Source: an uncultured bacterium (GTDB lineage Bacteria; Patescibacteriota; Saccharimonadia; Saccharimonadales; Saccharimonadaceae). From it: a stretch of 64,000 nt of DNA. The stretch lies in contig CACWJA010000001.1 of NCBI GenBank assembly GCA_902761145.1, forward strand, positions 49,909 through 113,908. The letters run 5' to 3'. The stretch's first letter is position 1. Every line of letters starts with the position of its first letter. The notes under the pieces are model-generated. The model was given only the letters and a program-made list of their open reading frames with translations, made no database searches and had not been told where the DNA came from. Positions 8,356-15,893 of this stretch are shown piece after piece. Both the position numbers and the translations under genes were made by a program.

Positions 8356-9906
8356 ATGAAAAAGCCAAAAACCTACCAGCAAGTTATAGGTGAGACCATC
8401 GAACACATGCGTCTCAAAAAAGATTGGACCCAAGAAGACCTCGCTCAAGCCGTCGGTTCTTCACAGTCCGCTATTCATCGCATCGAGAAGGGCGGCCAAA
8501 ATATCTCACTCGAGATGATCAAAAAGCTCTCCGAAGCCTTGGGGACGCAGATCCTCTCTATTAACGACTCTGTTTCTCAAAGTTTCCGCATTCGCGGCGG
8601 TAAAGAGCTCTCTGGCGAGATCACTATCAATACTTCCAAAAACGCTGCCGTAGGTTTACTCTGCGCCGCGCTCCTCAATGAAGGCCGCACTGTACTGCAT
8701 CGCGTGGCTCGCATTGAAGAGGTCTTTCGTATTATCGAAGTGCTAGAGTCTATCGGCGTCAAATGTCGCTGGCAAAACCGTCATCGTGATCTAGAAATTA
8801 TATCACCTCGCGAATTAAAATTAGACGAAATGGACATCGAAGCCGCTCGTCGCACTCGCTCTATCATTATGTTTTTAGGACCATTATTGCACCGCTATAC
8901 TCATTTTGAACTCCCCTATGCTGGCGGTTGTTCACTTGGCACTCGCACTGTAGAACCTCATCTCAAAGCCCTTGAATCTTTCGGCCTCAAGGTCGACGCC
9001 TCTACCAATAGTGGTTTTTATGATGTTACAGTAGACCCCAAAATCCTTCATGGCAAAAAAGATCGTTACGTAGTATTGACAGAGCGTGGCGACACCGTTA
9101 CCGAAAATATTCTTATGGCCGCCGCACTCACCCCTGGCAAGACCACCATCATAGGGGCTTCACCAAATTACATGGTCCAAGACGTCTGTTTCTTCTTAGA
9201 GAAGCTTGGCGTCAAAATATCTGGCATCGGCACCACTAGACTCACCGTCTACGGCCGCTCCCGTATTAATGCCGATATAGATTACCATCTTTCCGAAGAT
9301 CCTATCGAGGCAATGTCATTTATTGCCGCAGCCCTCGTCACTAATTCAGAAATCACACTCCTTCGCGCACCCGTCGAATTCCTAGAAATAGAAATAGAAG
9401 TCCTCAAAAACATGCATGCTAATTTTGTCATATCTCCCGAGTATCTCTCAGCCAATGGACGTACACGTCTTATCGACCTTACCGTCAAAAAATCCCACCT
9501 GGTAGCCCCAGTTGACAAGATCCACCCTATGCCATTCCCTGGCCTCAATATAGACAATCTTCCTTTCTTCTCAGTAATTGCCGCCGTGGCAGAAGGTCGT
9601 ACGCTCATACACGATTGGGTTTTCGAAAACCGCGCCATTTATACTACCGAGCTAGCCAATCTCAACGTCAAAGTGGAGCTCCTAGACGCGCATCGAGTTT
9701 ATATTGAAGGTCCTACCAATTGGCGACCAGCCGAATTAGTAGCGCCTCAGGCTCTTCGCCCTGCCGTAGTTATACTTATCGGTATGTTAGCAGCACCTGG
9801 CACATCTATCTTGCGCAATGTTTATCCTATCAATCGCGGCTATCAAGATTTCGCCGCCAGGCTTCGCCACTTAGGTGCCGACATCGCCCCTCTCACTGGC
9901 ATATAG
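8356..9906 (+). CDS. murA: XRE-type HTH domain fused to UDP-GlcNAc enolpyruvyl transferase (MurA)
   Basis: This is a 516-residue fusion. Residues 5-70 form a Cro/C1-type helix-turn-helix (WTQEDLAQAVGSSQSAIHRIEKG). Residues ~78-516 form MurA, with the substrate Lys in NTSKNA (K95), catalytic Cys192 in the GGCSLGTR loop, LSEDPIEAMSFI and the LRPAVVILIGMLAA region. Typical MurA is about 420 residues, and the extra length is the HTH. MurA catalyses the first committed peptidoglycan step. The DNA-binding head suggests self-regulation or coupling of wall synthesis to transcription, which is inference. TATAAT at 8343-8348 ends 7 nt before the ATG (leaderless). Confidence 0.93.
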   Translation: MKKPKTYQQVIGETIEHMRLKKDWTQEDLAQAVGSSQSAIHRIEKGGQNISLEMIKKLSEALGTQILSINDSVSQSFRIRGGKELSGEITINTSKNAAVGLLCAALLNEGRTVLHRVARIEEVFRIIEVLESIGVKCRWQNRHRDLEIISPRELKLDEMDIEAARRTRSIIMFLGPLLHRYTHFELPYAGGCSLGTRTVEPHLKALESFGLKVDASTNSGFYDVTVDPKILHGKKDRYVVLTERGDTVTENILMAAALTPGKTTIIGASPNYMVQDVCFFLEKLGVKISGIGTTRLTVYGRSRINADIDYHLSEDPIEAMSFIAAALVTNSEITLLRAPVEFLEIEIEVLKNMHANFVISPEYLSANGRTRLIDLTVKKSHLVAPVDKIHPMPFPGLNIDNLPFFSVIAAVAEGRTLIHDWVFENRAIYTTELANLNVKVELLDAHRVYIEGPTNWRPAELVAPQALRPAVVILIGMLAAPGTSILRNVYPINRGYQDFAARLRHLGADIAPLTGI

Positions 9907-9922
9907 CTATTTGACGTTAATA

Positions 9923-10054
9923 CATAATTCACTAGCATTGAGGAACATTAAGCACAAACTCGGCTTTAGCAAGTTTGTGTGCCAAAGGGGCAAAGTGATG
10001 TGATATAATCTTCGATTATCACATCACGTAGCTTCCGAAATACGGTGAATTATG
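9923..10054. repeat. Structured intergenic element, copy 1
   Basis: The outer stem pairs CATAATTCAC (9923-9932) with GTGAATTATG (10045-10054). Inside are the conserved box ATTGAGGAACATTAAG, a hairpin GCACAAACT/AGTTTGTGTGC, a small GCC-AAAG-GGGC stem, a long hairpin GTGATGTGATA.../...TATCACATCAC, and the conserved box GTAGCTTCCGAAAT. Three more copies are at 38048, 41835 and 45309. It fills the gap between the convergent murA and pgk genes. Confidence 0.75.
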
Positions 10055-10067
10055 CAGCATTGCCTAA

Positions 10068-11126
10068 TTATTTACGTTTTATCGCTTCCAATCCAGGCAA
10101 TTGTTTACCAACCAAAAATTCCAATGCTGCTCCTCCGCCTGTCGAAACCAACGAATAGTGCAAATTCGGATGATCCTTCATCAAGTTTTCCACAAATCCC
10201 GCAGTATCGCCGCCGCATACTACCGTCTCGGCATTATCTCTTTCTCCCATCATTTCTGCCACTATCGTCGAAGCCGTGGCATATGCAGGGTCTTCCGCTT
10301 TGCCTAGCAATCCATTCCATATTATAGTCTTAGCATCAGTTATGTATCCAGCTATTTTGGCAGTAGCCAAAGGCCCCACGTCCAGCTTCTCCCCATTGGC
10401 ATCCTCGTCAAAATCTTCCGTCACATATATACCATCACCACCCTTATATCCGTCCGCAGCTATCCTTCCCCCTACCACTATCATATTAGCTTTATCCTTA
10501 AACCTATCTATCAACGGCTTTTTGTCTTCCACCTTCGCACCACCAATTATCACCAAAACTGGCTGCTCTGGATCGTCTATAGCTTTTGTCAAATTTTCCA
10601 CTTCTTTTTCGACCAAAAGCCCCATATACACTGGCAAATACTCCGCCACAGCGCTAGTAGAAGCATGCGCTCTATGTACCACCGCAAACCCATCCTGTAC
10701 ACACACATCTGCTCCCGTCGCATCAATTATGTCCTTGATAAACTCTGGCGAATTAGCTTCTTCACCAGGGTCAAACCGCAAATTCTCTAAAAGCACTATC
10801 TTTACCTCATCTGGCACCTGCAGGGGCTTGTCATCCACTGGCAAAGGTCCAAATTCAATCTTATTCTTTGGTAACAATTTCTTTAACGCTTCAGCTACTG
10901 GCAATAACGATAAATCAGGATTTTCTTTACCTTCTGGCCTCCCAAGATGCGAAATCAAATAGATTTGTTTCGCTCCTGAGTTTAATAGATATTCCAAAGT
11001 AGGCAAACTAGCTCGTATCCGCAGATCATCCGTAATTTTGCCATCTTTTATTGGAACATTGTAATCAACTCTTACTAATACAACCTTATCCTTTACGTCT
11101 ACATCTCGCACTGTTTTATATTTCAT
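10068..11126 (-). CDS. pgk: Phosphoglycerate kinase
   Basis: This 352-residue enzyme makes ATP from 1,3-bisphosphoglycerate in lower glycolysis. Visible motifs are VLVRVDYNVPIKDGKITDDLRI, LISHLGRP, VLLENLRFDPGEEANSPEF, DAFAVVHR-like QDGFAVVHRAHAS, IIGGAKVEDKKPLID, and the C-terminal VVCGGDTAGFVENL and STGGGAALEFL. It is shorter than the usual 390-400 residues because loops are trimmed. It is the second gene after pyk with an 8-nt gap, and its SD (TAGGAG) overlaps the end of pyk. Confidence 0.96.
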   Translation of the reverse strand: MKYKTVRDVDVKDKVVLVRVDYNVPIKDGKITDDLRIRASLPTLEYLLNSGAKQIYLISHLGRPEGKENPDLSLLPVAEALKKLLPKNKIEFGPLPVDDKPLQVPDEVKIVLLENLRFDPGEEANSPEFIKDIIDATGADVCVQDGFAVVHRAHASTSAVAEYLPVYMGLLVEKEVENLTKAIDDPEQPVLVIIGGAKVEDKKPLIDRFKDKANMIVVGGRIAADGYKGGDGIYVTEDFDEDANGEKLDVGPLATAKIAGYITDAKTIIWNGLLGKAEDPAYATASTIVAEMMGERDNAETVVCGGDTAGFVENLMKDHPNLHYSLVSTGGGAALEFLVGKQLPGLEAIKRK

Positions 11127-11134
11127 ATATACTC

Positions 11135-12565
11135 CTATACGTACCTTACTTTTATAGTATCAGTGCCTATCTTGTCTCTATCGCCCGATACTATCACAGA
11201 CAATATATCCTTTTCACCTTCTTTTATATGTAGATACTCCGACTCCTTCAATTCTCTTGCTAGATCATAACCAAAATCTGGCGTATATGGCCTGACAAAA
11301 GCCGAATTAGCATATATAAGTGCAAGCTGATTTGCCACCCTCTGGTTCGCCGTTACTGTAATAATCGGCACATTCGGACGCTGGGCTGCCATCGTAGTAG
11401 CCGTTACACCAGAAGCAGTCTGACATACTATCACATCTGCATCAATATTCTCTGCTAAGCGAGCTGCCGCTCCAGATATCGCATCATATACCATATCTTT
11501 ACTTATTTCTCTTGATACTGGCGCCAATCTAGAATGATTCTGCGTATATAGTATTACTTTTTTCATTGCGCGCACTGTTTCTAGTGGGTATTTCCCGTTT
11601 GCTGTTTCGTCAGATAGCATCACCGCATCAGCTCCTTGTATTACCGCAGTAGCTACATCGCTTACTTCCGCACGAGTCGGCTCTGGCGAATCCACCATCG
11701 AGCCCATCATCTGTGTGGCCACTATACAAAGCTTAGAGTATGCCCTACACATAGCTATCAGCTTGCGCTGTATTATTGGCACCACCTCAGCACCAGCTTC
11801 CACCGCCATGTCACCACGAGCCACCATTATTCCATCCGCGGCTTTGACTATTGCCTCCAAATGTTCTTCACTCTCTATTGCCTTCTTCGTCTCTATCTTA
11901 GCCACTACCTTCGCCGTAGAGCCTAAGGAAAGCAATAGTTGCTTTAGTCGCACAATATCATCCGCCGACTGCACAAAACTAAGCGACACATAGTCATAAT
12001 CACAATTTGAGCCGTATTCTATATCTGCCATATCTTTTGGTGTCAAAATATCACCACCAAAATCAGTCTCAGGCAAATTTAGCCCTTTTTTAGACATCAC
12101 AAATCCGTCATTTAGTATCTTTACCTTGATCGCCGTATCAGACACTATCTCTATTACTTCGCTCTTCACCTTACCGTCAAACATAGACAACGGCTCACCT
12201 ACTTTTACTTTTCCTGCTAAGTTATATTGGACTGGCACGGTTTTGCTGCCATCATGCACATACCCCTCCATTGCCTCCAATATTACCTCATCATCCTTCG
12301 CTAGATCTAGATGATTATCTTTTATCTCCCCCAAACGAATTTTTGGCCCCTGCAAATCTTGCAATATAGCCACGCTTCGACCCTTCTTGGCCGCTGCCGC
12401 ACGAATCCATTTTATTTGTTGATCACGCTCTTCATTGGAGCCATGCGAGCAATTTAGCCTACAACCGTTCGCGCCTGCCATTATTACTTCTTCTACCTTT
12501 TCAGCCGAATTAGTCGCCGGGCCAATAGTTGCTAATATTTTCGTACGTTTAAAAAGTTTACTCAT
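11135..12565 (-). CDS. pyk: Pyruvate kinase
   Basis: This 476-residue glycolytic enzyme converts PEP to pyruvate with ATP formation. Motifs are KILATIGPATNS, GCRLNCSHGSNEERD (substrate Arg/Asn), LQDLQGPKIRLG, KIETKKAIES, the active-site segment GIMVARGDMAVE, and IVATQMMGSMVDSPEPTRAEVSDVATAVIQGADAVMLSDETANGKYP. The C-terminal allosteric-type domain (about 340-476) is complete. With pgk downstream it forms a two-gene ATP-generating glycolytic operon. The -10 candidate TACACT is 9 nt before the ATG, and it is divergent from the 12613 gene. Confidence 0.96.
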   Translation of the reverse strand: MSKLFKRTKILATIGPATNSAEKVEEVIMAGANGCRLNCSHGSNEERDQQIKWIRAAAAKKGRSVAILQDLQGPKIRLGEIKDNHLDLAKDDEVILEAMEGYVHDGSKTVPVQYNLAGKVKVGEPLSMFDGKVKSEVIEIVSDTAIKVKILNDGFVMSKKGLNLPETDFGGDILTPKDMADIEYGSNCDYDYVSLSFVQSADDIVRLKQLLLSLGSTAKVVAKIETKKAIESEEHLEAIVKAADGIMVARGDMAVEAGAEVVPIIQRKLIAMCRAYSKLCIVATQMMGSMVDSPEPTRAEVSDVATAVIQGADAVMLSDETANGKYPLETVRAMKKVILYTQNHSRLAPVSREISKDMVYDAISGAAARLAENIDADVIVCQTASGVTATTMAAQRPNVPIITVTANQRVANQLALIYANSAFVRPYTPDFGYDLARELKESEYLHIKEGEKDILSVIVSGDRDKIGTDTIKVRYV

Positions 12566-12612
12566 AATAATACTAGTGTATCATATCTTATCTTTTATGG
12601 TAATATATAGTC

Positions 12613-13050
12613 ATGGCTATACTTCATAAATTATCCCTAGTACAGAAAATCATCCTAAGTGTCATTCTTATAGTTGCGATATCTGTTATTACTGTTTCCG
12701 TCTATGCCGTTATTCATTTTCATCCCACCGATACTGCGGCATCAGTCAAATCATACATCTCTAGCATATCCACCGATTACTACGAGAATTATTACTTTCC
12801 AAGCTTAGAATCATCTATCCATGATCATGGTAATTCCGACATCTCAGAAGTATTATCGCGATACACAGATACTGGCTTCTCCCGTGTACCATTACGCCAA
12901 ATTATATCCCACGTTGACTACGACGAGGCGGCGCTAAGTCAAATCACCGAGCGCTGCGACACTAAGTCTACTTTTGTCCATTTCTTCCCAGACCCTCCAT
13001 TCACTAGTACTTCCTACCACGTAGACTACGAGTATTCTTGCAATTTCTAG
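12613..13050 (+). CDS. Small single-pass membrane protein, unknown function
   Basis: This 145-residue protein has an N-terminal hydrophobic helix (about residues 12-34) followed by a polar extracytoplasmic part containing FHPTDTAASVKSYISSISTDYYENYYFP. I recognise no family. The segment SVKSYISSISTDYYENYYFP resembles small anchored proteins common beside glycolytic genes in this lineage only by impression. TAATAT ends 6 nt before the ATG, so it is probably leaderless. The tRNA-Glu promoter -35 box overlaps its last codons. Confidence 0.6.
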   Translation: MAILHKLSLVQKIILSVILIVAISVITVSVYAVIHFHPTDTAASVKSYISSISTDYYENYYFPSLESSIHDHGNSDISEVLSRYTDTGFSRVPLRQIISHVDYDEAALSQITERCDTKSTFVHFFPDPPFTSTSYHVDYEYSCNF

Positions 13051-13066
13051 TATTTTTTGCTATAAT
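13038..13066 (+). promoter_or_regulatory. tRNA-Glu promoter
   Basis: TTGCAA (13038-13043), a 17-nt spacer and TATAAT (13061-13066) lie about 43 nt upstream of the mature tRNA-Glu 5' end. Confidence 0.75.
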
Positions 13067-13109
13067 ACCCGTAAGCGTGATATTACTGCAATCGCGCCAG
13101 ATATTTAGC

Positions 13110-13184
13110 GGCCTCATAGTATAACGGTTAGTACATCGGGTTTTCATCCCGACAATAGGAGTTCGACTCTCCTTGAGGTCACCA
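13110..13184 (+). tRNA. tRNA-Glu (UUC)
   Basis: A cloverleaf is evident: acceptor GGCCTCA (13110) with TGAGGTC, anticodon arm TCGGG-TTTTCAT-CCCGA with anticodon TTC, T-loop TTCGACT, discriminator A and encoded CCA (13182-13184). Its 3' half is overlapped on the opposite strand by the end of a serine recombinase gene, so it is the likely integration site of the element to its right. Confidence 0.95.
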
Positions 13185-14733
13185 TACCAGAGTTACTGCC
13201 ATTGCAGGACTCTTTTTTGTTACAAATAACAGAGAAGAGAGGGCTCAAATCTTGTGTTCCAAATTTTCGCTCTTTTATATTAAAGTGCAAACCATTTGGG
13301 AACATTATTCTTTGGAACGCTTGTTTCGTTTCTAGGTCGGCATCTTTCCATAATTTCGCTGGCTTAGTAATAAAGTTGCAAACATATTCAATCGTTGATT
13401 CGTTTAAACTTCGGACTCGCTCTAGCTCATCAATTTTATTATGAAGTTCAAGCCGTTTCAGGCTTAATGCATCAGTATATCTATTCTTTTCATCAGCATC
13501 TATTTTACCCCCCAAGAAAGCGTCAAGGGCATCTACAAGTTTTTTATCAATATCTGATATTTCCTCACGGCATTTAGTTAATTCTTTTGTTGCATTTCCT
13601 AGTTTTTTAACGGCTGTTCTTTTCACTATCTCCTTGAACAATTTTACCGTTCCATCATTTGGCATAATCTCTTCAAGAAACTCTGTAAAGAGCTGGTGCA
13701 TTTCTTTGGTCGACACAGAACTATGCCCCCTTGTTGTACAATGGTAACGAGGAAATCTTTCTCCACTTTTTCCCCTCGGTGCACTTGATCTAATCCTTAC
13801 ACCACAATCAGAACAAATGAGTAACTTCCTAAGCGGATAAAGTGTTTCGTCGTTAACAATTAAGACTTTCTTATTCTTACTTAGAATACGTTGATTTTTA
13901 TTAAACGTTTCAATACTAATAAGACCATCAAAATCTCTAATCTTTTTCGGTTCGCCGTTTAATAGTTTCTTTGAAGTATTATATCCAGCATAAACAGATT
14001 GTTTTAATACACCTAAAAGAGTATTTAATGTTATTGGCTTTCCATTTTTACCATTTACTCCCATTTTATGCGCAAGCTCTACTAGCTCAGCAGGCGCAAT
14101 ATCGCCATCGGAAAAACGATTAAGAAGAAAACGAATATTTTCGCCTATATTGTTAGTATTATCTATTTCTAAAGTATTGTGATGTTTCTTTTTCCCATCG
14201 TTCGTTAACTCACTAGTTATTATTGGCTTTAATTTTAGGCCAATAGGCGCACCAGACATCCACCAGCCATGACTCGCAAGTAGAGCCATATCATCTTTAA
14301 CGGTTTTTGATTTTATATCATTATCTAGTTGATGTACAGATAAAGCAATATTAAGCATGAAACGACCAGTTGGAGATTCATCTATCACTTCTTGCGTAGA
14401 ACGCAACGTAACGCCACATTTAGCCAGAATAAAACCAATATCATTAAAAAATGATGTCATATTTCTAGATATACGACTAACATTGTAAACAACAACGTGA
14501 TCTATACGACCTTTATTTTTAGCAATACTAGAAAGCATTTTTTGAAGTTCTGGACGATGCGCAGTCTTTGCTGATATACCAGCATCAGTATACCAGCCAA
14601 TAATTTCAATATTATTTTGTCTTGCGTATTTTTGAATTGCCAATCTTTGATTTTCTAACGATGCGCCAAAAGTCTGTTCTTCTGTTGATACTCTAGTGTA
14701 TCCATAAGCTATTCGTTTAACACCGTCGTCCAT
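13144..14733 (-). CDS. Large serine recombinase / integrase
   Basis: This is about a 529-residue site-specific recombinase. The N-terminal resolvase domain has AYGYTRVSTEEQ with the nucleophilic Ser near residue 16, LENQRLAIQKYA, IIGWYTDAGISAKTAHRPELQKML and the VVYNVSRISRN motif. A recombinase domain follows (SHGWWMSGAPIGLKLKP), then a zinc ribbon (LLICSDCGVRI...YHCTTRG) and a coiled coil (about residues 385-450). ATG 14733 (MDDGVKR) sits 6 nt after TATAAT. An in-frame start at 14739 and another at 14781 are alternatives. The last ~14 codons are antisense to tRNA-Glu, so integration probably created this C-terminus. Confidence 0.92.
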   Translation of the reverse strand: MDDGVKRIAYGYTRVSTEEQTFGASLENQRLAIQKYARQNNIEIIGWYTDAGISAKTAHRPELQKMLSSIAKNKGRIDHVVVYNVSRISRNMTSFFNDIGFILAKCGVTLRSTQEVIDESPTGRFMLNIALSVHQLDNDIKSKTVKDDMALLASHGWWMSGAPIGLKLKPIITSELTNDGKKKHHNTLEIDNTNNIGENIRFLLNRFSDGDIAPAELVELAHKMGVNGKNGKPITLNTLLGVLKQSVYAGYNTSKKLLNGEPKKIRDFDGLISIETFNKNQRILSKNKKVLIVNDETLYPLRKLLICSDCGVRIRSSAPRGKSGERFPRYHCTTRGHSSVSTKEMHQLFTEFLEEIMPNDGTVKLFKEIVKRTAVKKLGNATKELTKCREEISDIDKKLVDALDAFLGGKIDADEKNRYTDALSLKRLELHNKIDELERVRSLNESTIEYVCNFITKPAKLWKDADLETKQAFQRIMFPNGLHFNIKERKFGTQDLSPLFSVICNKKESCNGSNSGMVTSRRVELLLSG

Positions 14734-14740
14734 ACTCATA

Positions 14741-14959
14741 TTATACAACCATTTTATTTTTTGGAACAACTTTAACGTCAATTAAATCACTTGCTATCTT
14801 ATGCATGAGACCAATAAGTCTCGCAAGGTCTTCGTCAGATATTCTAGTAGAATCTTTTTTACCTATTATTTTGCGCGCCTCTTTTGTAGTGATTATTATT
14901 TCGTTGGAACACAAAAAACTGCTCTTCCTTCTTTGTAGTTTTTTGCTTTTACCTTTCAA
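14741..14959 (-). CDS. Small basic protein preceding the recombinase
   Basis: This is a 72-residue ORF, Lys/Arg-rich at the start (KGKSKKLQRRKSS), then helical (EARKIIGKKDSTRISDEDLARLIGLMHKIASDLIDVKVV). Its stop lies 7 nt before the proposed recombinase start. I recognise no family. The position in the integrated element and the basic head would suit a recombination-directionality factor or a DNA-binding regulator, possibly using the 11-bp repeats to its right. This is inference only. Confidence 0.5.
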   Translation of the reverse strand: MKGKSKKLQRRKSSFLCSNEIIITTKEARKIIGKKDSTRISDEDLARLIGLMHKIASDLIDVKVVPKNKMVV

Positions 14960-15050
14960 CGACTATTCTCCGATTCATTAATGATTAAAATAATTTTATT
15001 TACTCATCGGAACATAGCGCAAACACAAAAAAACAATATTTATATCATTT

Positions 15051-15094
15051 CCTTTGTTTATCCTTTGTTCGTCCTTGGTTCATTCTTGGTTCAA
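15051..15094. repeat. 11-bp tandem repeats, array 1 (4 units)
   Basis: The units CCTTTGTTTAT, CCTTTGTTCGT, CCTTGGTTCAT and TCTTGGTTCAA are exactly 11 nt apart. An 11-bp period puts each unit on one face of the helix, as in iterons or regulator-binding arrays. Confidence 0.7.
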
Positions 15095-15211
15095 TATTCA
15101 AAAAACAATTGCAATATTTAATGCCTCAGCTCATATTATTCTAGCTTCGCTCAAGCTTCGTTTGCGTTAGAGACGTTATACGCAATACTACTAATTACAT
15201 AACATTGTTTT

Positions 15212-15244
15212 CTCGGAGTTCACTCGGAGTTCGCTCGGAGCTTA
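15212..15244. repeat. 11-bp tandem repeats, array 2 (3 units)
   Basis: The units CTCGGAGTTCA, CTCGGAGTTCG and CTCGGAGCTTA have the same 11-nt period as array 1. A two-unit version (AGCTTCGCTCA, AGCTTCGTTTG) lies between them near 15143-15164. Confidence 0.7.
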
Positions 15245-15275
15245 GTTAACGTCTATCATTCATTTAGGGTATATA

Positions 15276-15304
15276 CTGACATTTTCGCTGTTTTGTGATA
15301 CACT
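15276..15304 (+). promoter_or_regulatory. Promoter of the candidate sRNA
   Basis: CTGACA (15276-15281), a 17-nt spacer and TACACT (15299-15304) point rightward. Predicted +1 is near 15311. Confidence 0.55.
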
Positions 15305-15310
15305 ATTCTC

Positions 15311-15394
15311 ATAAGCGCTTCCTGCTGGTCGGGATAATGCCCGTAGAGAGCTCGTGGGTTCGCCTGAGAGTTCGCCAGCAGGTGTGCTTTTTTG
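15311..15394 (+). ncRNA. Candidate structured sRNA of the integrated element
   Basis: The predicted transcript is about 85 nt. A closing stem CCTGCTGG (15321-15328) / CCAGCAGG (15375-15382) encloses a hairpin CGGG-ATAATG-CCCG (15330-15343) and a second arm with a GGGTTCGCC segment reminiscent of a tRNA T-arm. A T-run at 15388-15393 follows, so the closing stem may double as a terminator. No known family is recognised. Confidence 0.5.
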
Positions 15395-15512
15395 TTGGCG
15401 CAACTGCTTTACCTGGTTTTCATATATAGGATCAATACTTTTTAGGTTTGTATTGCCATCCTGAGCAATGCTGATCAATTATAACATTAAACGCCTGGAT
15501 CAACGCCTTTAT

Positions 15513-15893
15513 TTAGTCGTCTAAATAGCTTTGGATGTCGATTTTCGATTCGTATTCCGTATATTTACCATTTAGCACATCCTGGAAGTACTGGCACTGT
15601 TTATCGGTAAGCTTATTCCCATCTTCAGTGAAAGTATTGTCGCAATTATACTGTTGTGATTCAACAACAGCCCTAACTATCCCACCAAAAATAACTTGTG
15701 GCACGAGCCAAAAAGCGCATACAAAAAAGCAAACTATCGGGAAGAAATAAAAGAGGCCAGTCTTGTTAGCCTTCTCTTTGATCTCTTTTTTACTTAAACC
15801 ACGATTATTGCACACCCATTCGCGTAGAATAGCCCACAGAAGCCACGTTATCCCTGTCGTTAGTAAAAAGCTAATAATTGCATTTATCCACAT
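15513..15893 (-). CDS. Small two-TM membrane protein of the integrated element
   Basis: This 126-residue protein has a first TM at about residues 3-25 (AIISFLLTTGITWLLWAIL), a basic cytoplasmic loop (NNRGLSKKEIKEKANKTG), a second TM at about 47-75, and an outer C-terminal part with two Cys (YNCDNTF, KQCQYFQDVL). I recognise no family. An SD-like AAAGGTGG precedes the ATG. A structured leader with a terminator lies upstream (15894-16069), so expression is probably attenuated. It could be an immunity, exclusion or entry protein, but nothing in the sequence decides this. Confidence 0.6.
   Translation of the reverse strand: MWINAIISFLLTTGITWLLWAILREWVCNNRGLSKKEIKEKANKTGLFYFFPIVCFFVCAFWLVPQVIFGGIVRAVVESQQYNCDNTFTEDGNKLTDKQCQYFQDVLNGKYTEYESKIDIQSYLDD

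Larger units (their letters stand above)
14960..15512. other. Non-coding control region of the tRNA-Glu element
   Basis: This 550-nt stretch has no convincing gene. It holds three groups of 11-bp tandem repeats (15051-15094, 15143-15164, 15212-15244), a promoter at 15276-15304 and a structured RNA candidate ending in a T-run. A 72-residue frame antisense to the RNA candidate (15260-15478) has no SD and looks like a by-product of the structure. Confidence 0.6.

Noticed and set aside
10276..10962. 228-codon plus-strand frame antisense to pgk
   Set aside because: Same reason: the opposite strand is a complete, conserved pgk.
15260..15478. A 72-codon minus-strand frame across the candidate sRNA
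   Set aside because: No SD, no promoter, composition dictated by the hairpin arms, and no recognisable protein features.
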